This document shows, piece after piece, positions 63,030 to 64,000 of a stretch of 64,000 nucleotides of DNA. Origin of the DNA: Branchinecta lynchi (lineage: Eukaryota > Arthropoda > Branchiopoda > Anostraca > Branchinectidae); the NCBI GenBank assembly GCA_023053575.1, contig JAKZAP010000018.1, forward strand, positions 21,586,458 through 21,650,457, in the 5' to 3' direction. A program made the translations under genes and the position numbers. Below the pieces are notes generated by a model, which was given only the letters and a program-made list of their open reading frames with translations, made no database searches and was not told where the DNA came from. The stretch's first letter is position 1, and each line of letters opens with the position of its first letter.

Positions 63030-63692
63030 ATATCAACTAGATTATATAAGATATTGTTCCAAGTTTTCTTCCGTCACGATGTCTACGATTGAAAAGGATA
63101 AAGTTCAACTGACTGCAAAGTCAATTTAGTCCCTTTTTTCGGTATTCTTTGTTGATGTTAGGGCAATCGATAGCCCTTGATGAGCTGATCAAAGTATATG
63201 TCATCCATTTTTTTTAACAAAAATCCTTCATGAGATAAACCAGTTAAGAAAAAGTTTCAAGGGGTTGACAACTTCAGTAGTAAGGTACGCACTGAAGCAA
63301 AAATAGGCGATAGCTGTTTGTTGTTAGTGATCCTGAAAAGTTACGGATAGCTTTATAATACCAACTAGATTATATAAGATATTTTTCCAAGTTTTCATCG
63401 GTCACGATGTCTACGATTGAAATGGATAAAATTCAACTGACTGCAAAGTCAATTTAGTCCCTTCTTCCGATATTCTTTTGTTGTTGTTTTTTCAACGCTA
63501 AGAATAGCTTTTGATCATTTGATTATTCTTTTTAGAACATACAGTTTTAAAAGCTTCAATAAGTTGACAACTTCAGCATTTAACCGACAGCGAAGGAACA
63601 AAACCGAAGTGTTGCTCTCGCAACACTTTAGTCGGCGAAGCCGGACAAAGGTTGCCACAACACTTCCGGTTGCCCAGGCAACGTAGGTCTAG
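63030..63692 (+). mobile_element. Helitron-like non-autonomous element copy 3
   Basis: Three hairpins (GTTGCTCTCGCAAC, CGGCGAAGCCG, GTTGCCCAGGCAAC), six bases, then CTAG (63689-63692) followed by T. A ~115-bp interior piece ('tctacgattgaaa.ggataaa', 'ctgcaaagtcaatttagtcc') appears twice, at 63080-63135 and 63408-63465. 63155-63300 matches repeat H (48315-48475). The 5' end is hidden by the LTR border of gypsy2. Confidence 0.62.
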
Positions 63693-63765
63693 TTTGTATT
63701 TATATTCCGTCTTTCTCTTTGTGGGTGTATGATGGGTCACAAATAAATCATTATTATTATTAGAT
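63693..63765 (+). repeat. LINE 3' tail with (ATT)n
   Basis: 'gggtcacaaataaatcatta' and (ATT)n match 46444-46476. The Helitron-like element seems to have landed in this LINE 3' end. Confidence 0.55.
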
Positions 63766-64000
63766 AACTAAGCCTCTGGTAATAAGCCTGAAGTACCAAT
63801 ACATTTTCAAGTGTTGCATCTTTTTGTTAAAGTACAACTTTCCTTGAGCACTTAATACTTAATTACTTAAGTAACTATGCCCTGTTACGAAGTCTCAAGC
63901 ACCAACAAACTCTCAAGTCATCAAGACATCAAAGTGTAGTAATTAAAACGAGAAGTGTCTACCGGACGTCCTCAAAATCTATCCAGAGCCGTCTTATAGC
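63766..64000. other. Unassigned end of window
   Basis: Nothing recognised. Confidence 0.4.

Overview
The window is nuclear DNA from an invertebrate metazoan; I cannot name the species or phylum. The grounds are: one spliced serine protease gene with six coding exons and GT-AG introns, a dense load of animal-type transposable elements (several LINEs, gypsy LTR elements, hAT-like elements with 8-bp target duplications, a Helitron-like family), many microsatellites and homopolymer G/C tracts, and no prokaryotic operons, CRISPR arrays or recognisable RNA genes.

The only convincing host gene is a trypsin-like S1A serine protease on the + strand, 3579-22040. Its exons (3579-3695, 13950-14056, 15283-15433, 15769-15882, 20175-20324, 21798-22040) join in frame to a 293-residue secreted zymogen with an intact His/Asp/Ser triad, a trypsin-type Asp at position 189 and an unusual cysteine-rich C-terminal tail. 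A poly(A) signal lies 25 bases after the stop. Its introns are packed with repeats. Intron 1 (10.3 kb) holds tandem repeat families A, B, C and F, Helitron-like copies and a hAT-like element. Intron 4 holds an antisense LINE.

22.4-31 kb: a decayed gypsy element (gypsy1, +) carries a 1.8-kb hAT-like element with an exact 8-bp TSD and a short inverted-repeat element. Next is an antisense LINE fragment followed by a 181-bp hAT-like MITE with an 8-bp TSD. 31.8-49 kb: a repeat-A copy split by a LINE 3' fragment; a third gypsy fragment split by another LINE fragment; a + strand LINE ending in (TTAC)n; several copies of repeat B (137-bp tandem units between GGATCC palindromes); and repeat G, rich in short palindromes.

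49.3-63.0 kb: a nearly whole but inactive gypsy element (gypsy2) on the - strand with two ~600-bp LTRs, gag, protease, RT, RNase H and integrase. A 5-kb LINE (53.7-58.7 kb) sits in its RNase H-integrase linker. A 2.1-kb hAT-like element (50503-52642, TSD GGAATACA) sits in its integrase GPY/F module. The LINE ORF1 starts with a short PWWP-like segment. A Helitron-like element ending at 63692 follows.

Insertion order can be read from the nesting: gypsy2 came before the LINE and the hAT inside it; gypsy1 before its hAT; the intron-1 hAT copy before the Helitron inside it; and repeat A before the LINE fragment that splits it. All recognisable transposon coding regions here carry stops, frameshifts or catalytic substitutions, so this looks like a graveyard of elements around one probably functional protease gene.
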